A DNA stretch of 64,000 nucleotides, taken from the NCBI GenBank assembly GCA_905250115.1, contig CAJNOI010000189.1, positions 62,001 through 126,000 of the forward strand, in the 5' to 3' direction. Position 1 is the first letter of the stretch, and each line of letters opens with the position of its first letter. The stretch comes from Adineta steineri. Its lineage: Eukaryota; Rotifera; Eurotatoria; Adinetida; Adinetidae. Below, one piece after another: positions 62,963-64,000 of the stretch. The position numbers were made by a program, and so were the translations under genes. The notes beneath the pieces are model-generated. The model was not told where the DNA came from, did not search any database, and worked only from the letters and a program-made list of their open reading frames with translations.

Positions 62963-62985
62963 CTAGAATATTAACAAGGAACCAT
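62963..62985 (-). promoter_or_regulatory. Candidate trans-splice acceptor before DDX23
   Basis: Minus strand shows TTCCTTGTTAATATTCTAG, then ATAAATA and the ATG at 62955. The acceptor lies only about 25 bases after the LIN52 stop codon, leaving no room for an ordinary promoter. It fits a trans-spliced downstream cistron. Confidence 0.5.
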
Positions 62986-62988
62986 ATA

Positions 62989-63309
62989 TTATGAACTATC
63001 AAAAATATTAAGTAATTTTGCACGTGTCATTTCAAGACCTTCATTAACTCCTAATTCATATGTCATATTATGTATATCACGTATTTTATTAACAAGTTGA
63101 ACAATTGAAAATGTTTTTAATTCTCTAAACATATAATCAGCTTCATCATCATTTAATTCTTGATCTTGTCCATATAATGCTGTATCTAGAATTTTATTTG
63201 AAAGATCTTTTCCAGTATTTTGATCAATAAGATCGTATGGTGAAAATGTTTGATCAATCCATGATTGATTATTATTTGGATTTGTCCAATTGGTAAAATA
63301 AGAATCCAT
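62989..63309 (-). CDS. LIN52: LIN52 (MuvB/DREAM complex subunit)
   Basis: Single-exon ORF, 106 aa (human 116). LIN52 is a core subunit of the MuvB complex that represses or activates cell-cycle genes with E2F/pocket proteins or B-MYB. The C-terminal half matches the family well: FRELKTFSIVQLVNKIRDI, then YELGVNEGLEMTRAKLLNI, corresponding to the human helix ending in EMTRGKFLNIL. The start at MDSYF is chosen because an AG acceptor abuts it and the longer in-frame Met at 63345 would run through a pyrimidine tract. The N-terminal half is poorly conserved and lacks an LxSxE-type pocket-protein motif. It is 33 bp upstream of DDX23 and 97 bp downstream of UPRT, all on one strand. Confidence 0.85.
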   Translation of the reverse strand: MDSYFTNWTNPNNNQSWIDQTFSPYDLIDQNTGKDLSNKILDTALYGQDQELNDDEADYMFRELKTFSIVQLVNKIRDIHNMTYELGVNEGLEMTRAKLLNIFDSS

Positions 63310-63340
63310 CTGAAAAATAAAAACTAACAGATTTTGAATG
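63310..63340 (-). promoter_or_regulatory. Candidate trans-splice acceptor before LIN52
   Basis: Minus strand reads GTTAGTTTTTATTTTTCAG immediately followed by ATGGATTC, a strong polypyrimidine acceptor with no 5' UTR left after it. Only 97 bases separate it from the UPRT stop. Confidence 0.5.
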
Positions 63341-63404
63341 AACAAAAAACAAACAAACTGAAGAAAAAAACAAACAAAAAGAAAATAGCAGATAGTTTTC
63401 TTCT

Positions 63405-64000
63405 TTAATCAGTACCAAAATATTTTTGACCAAAATGATTTGGTGGAACTGTATTGATTTCTGATATAACAATTGTTATATCAGGATAAAGTTCACAAAT
63501 TTGTTTTAATCCATCAGGTGTAGAAAATAATGTTATTAATATAATATTTGATTGTTTACATTGATATTCTTTAAGTAATACTTGAAGACCAGTAAGAACT
63601 GTTGAACCTGTTGTAATAACTGGATATGCAACAAGAAGACGACGTCGATGAATATCCGATGGTAACTTAGCATAAATTACATGTCCTTCGTTGATTAAAA
63701 TTTTACCAATACGTATAGATCTAAATACACAGTACAATAATGTTTCGATGAATTAGTAAATTCTTACCGGCAACATTCACGAATGCCTTTTTCCATAGCT
63801 TCTCCACTTCTCATTAATGATACACATAGCGTTCCTTTTTCATGACGAAGACCTTCAAAACAATTGCCCGTTGGTGTTATAACACTACATGGTACATATG
63901 GTAACTGATCCAATGCAGCTTCAACAGTTAAACGTATAAGACGATCGGCATAAAATTTAAAATCACTCCGACATGTTGTACGATCACGTAATAGTGTATG
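63405..64000 (-). CDS. UPRT: Uracil phosphoribosyltransferase homologue (UPRT), 3' part
   Basis: Partial gene; the 5' end lies beyond the window. Exon 63768 onward (at least to 64000) and last exon 63405-63720 join in frame. The protein ends VPPNHFGQKYFGTD, as in metazoan UPRT. Conserved strings include FYADRLIRLTVEAAL, SLMRSGEAMEKGIRECCR, SIRIGKIL and a phosphoribosyl-binding-like loop AYPVITTGSTVLTG. The enzyme family converts uracil and PRPP to UMP in pyrimidine salvage; whether animal members keep that activity is uncertain. It is the first member seen of the tightly packed UPRT-LIN52-DDX23 run. Confidence 0.93.

Noticed and set aside
1-64000. CRISPR array, prophage or bacterial operon
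   Set aside because: Spliceosomal introns and animal genes throughout; no regularly spaced repeat array.

Overview
This window is eukaryotic nuclear DNA, strongly AT-rich, with compact protein genes split by many short GT-AG introns, mostly about 50-60 bp. The gene content is animal: metabotropic glutamate receptor, TGF-beta ligand, nicotinic-type receptor, alpha-spectrin, CPLANE1, SDCCAG8, LIN52 and BIR/RING IAP proteins. AT richness, tiny introns, several close IAP paralogues and G-rich TGTGGG-like repeats suggest a small invertebrate, with a bdelloid rotifer as my best guess. No marker in the window proves that assignment.

Layout. 1-1940: no gene seen. 1941-6911 (+): a complete 17-exon metabotropic glutamate receptor. 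7347-8530 (-): TGF-beta family ligand. 10008-10962 (-): TMED/p24 cargo receptor. 11546-25769: three IAP genes (-, +, +) separated by long gene-free DNA with dispersed G-rich hairpin repeats. The first IAP gene is a partly degraded mosaic of the third. 26627-30103 (-): a nicotinic-type Cys-loop subunit with an anion-channel-like pore. 34170-36068 (+): a RING/B-box/coiled-coil protein like thin/NHL-1 but without NHL repeats.

From 36245 to the window end all seven protein genes lie on the minus strand: SDCCAG8-like, CPLANE1 (10 exons, 2785 aa), alpha-spectrin (about 27 exons), an HNH-type zinc protein, DDX23/PRP28 helicase, LIN52 and the 3' part of UPRT. Two tRNA-Trp genes sit between spectrin and the HNH gene. 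The second is interrupted by a 10-base N gap that looks like an unmerged contig overlap.

Functional themes. CPLANE1 and SDCCAG8, both ciliary/centrosomal, are neighbours. UPRT, LIN52 and DDX23 are packed with gaps of 97 and 33 bp. A polypyrimidine-AG acceptor lies at or just before the LIN52, DDX23 and HNH starts, as expected for a trans-spliced polycistronic unit. Exon joins were worked out by hand from splice sites and reading frame. Summed exon lengths are multiples of three for every complete gene except spectrin and SDCCAG8, whose exons I did not all total.
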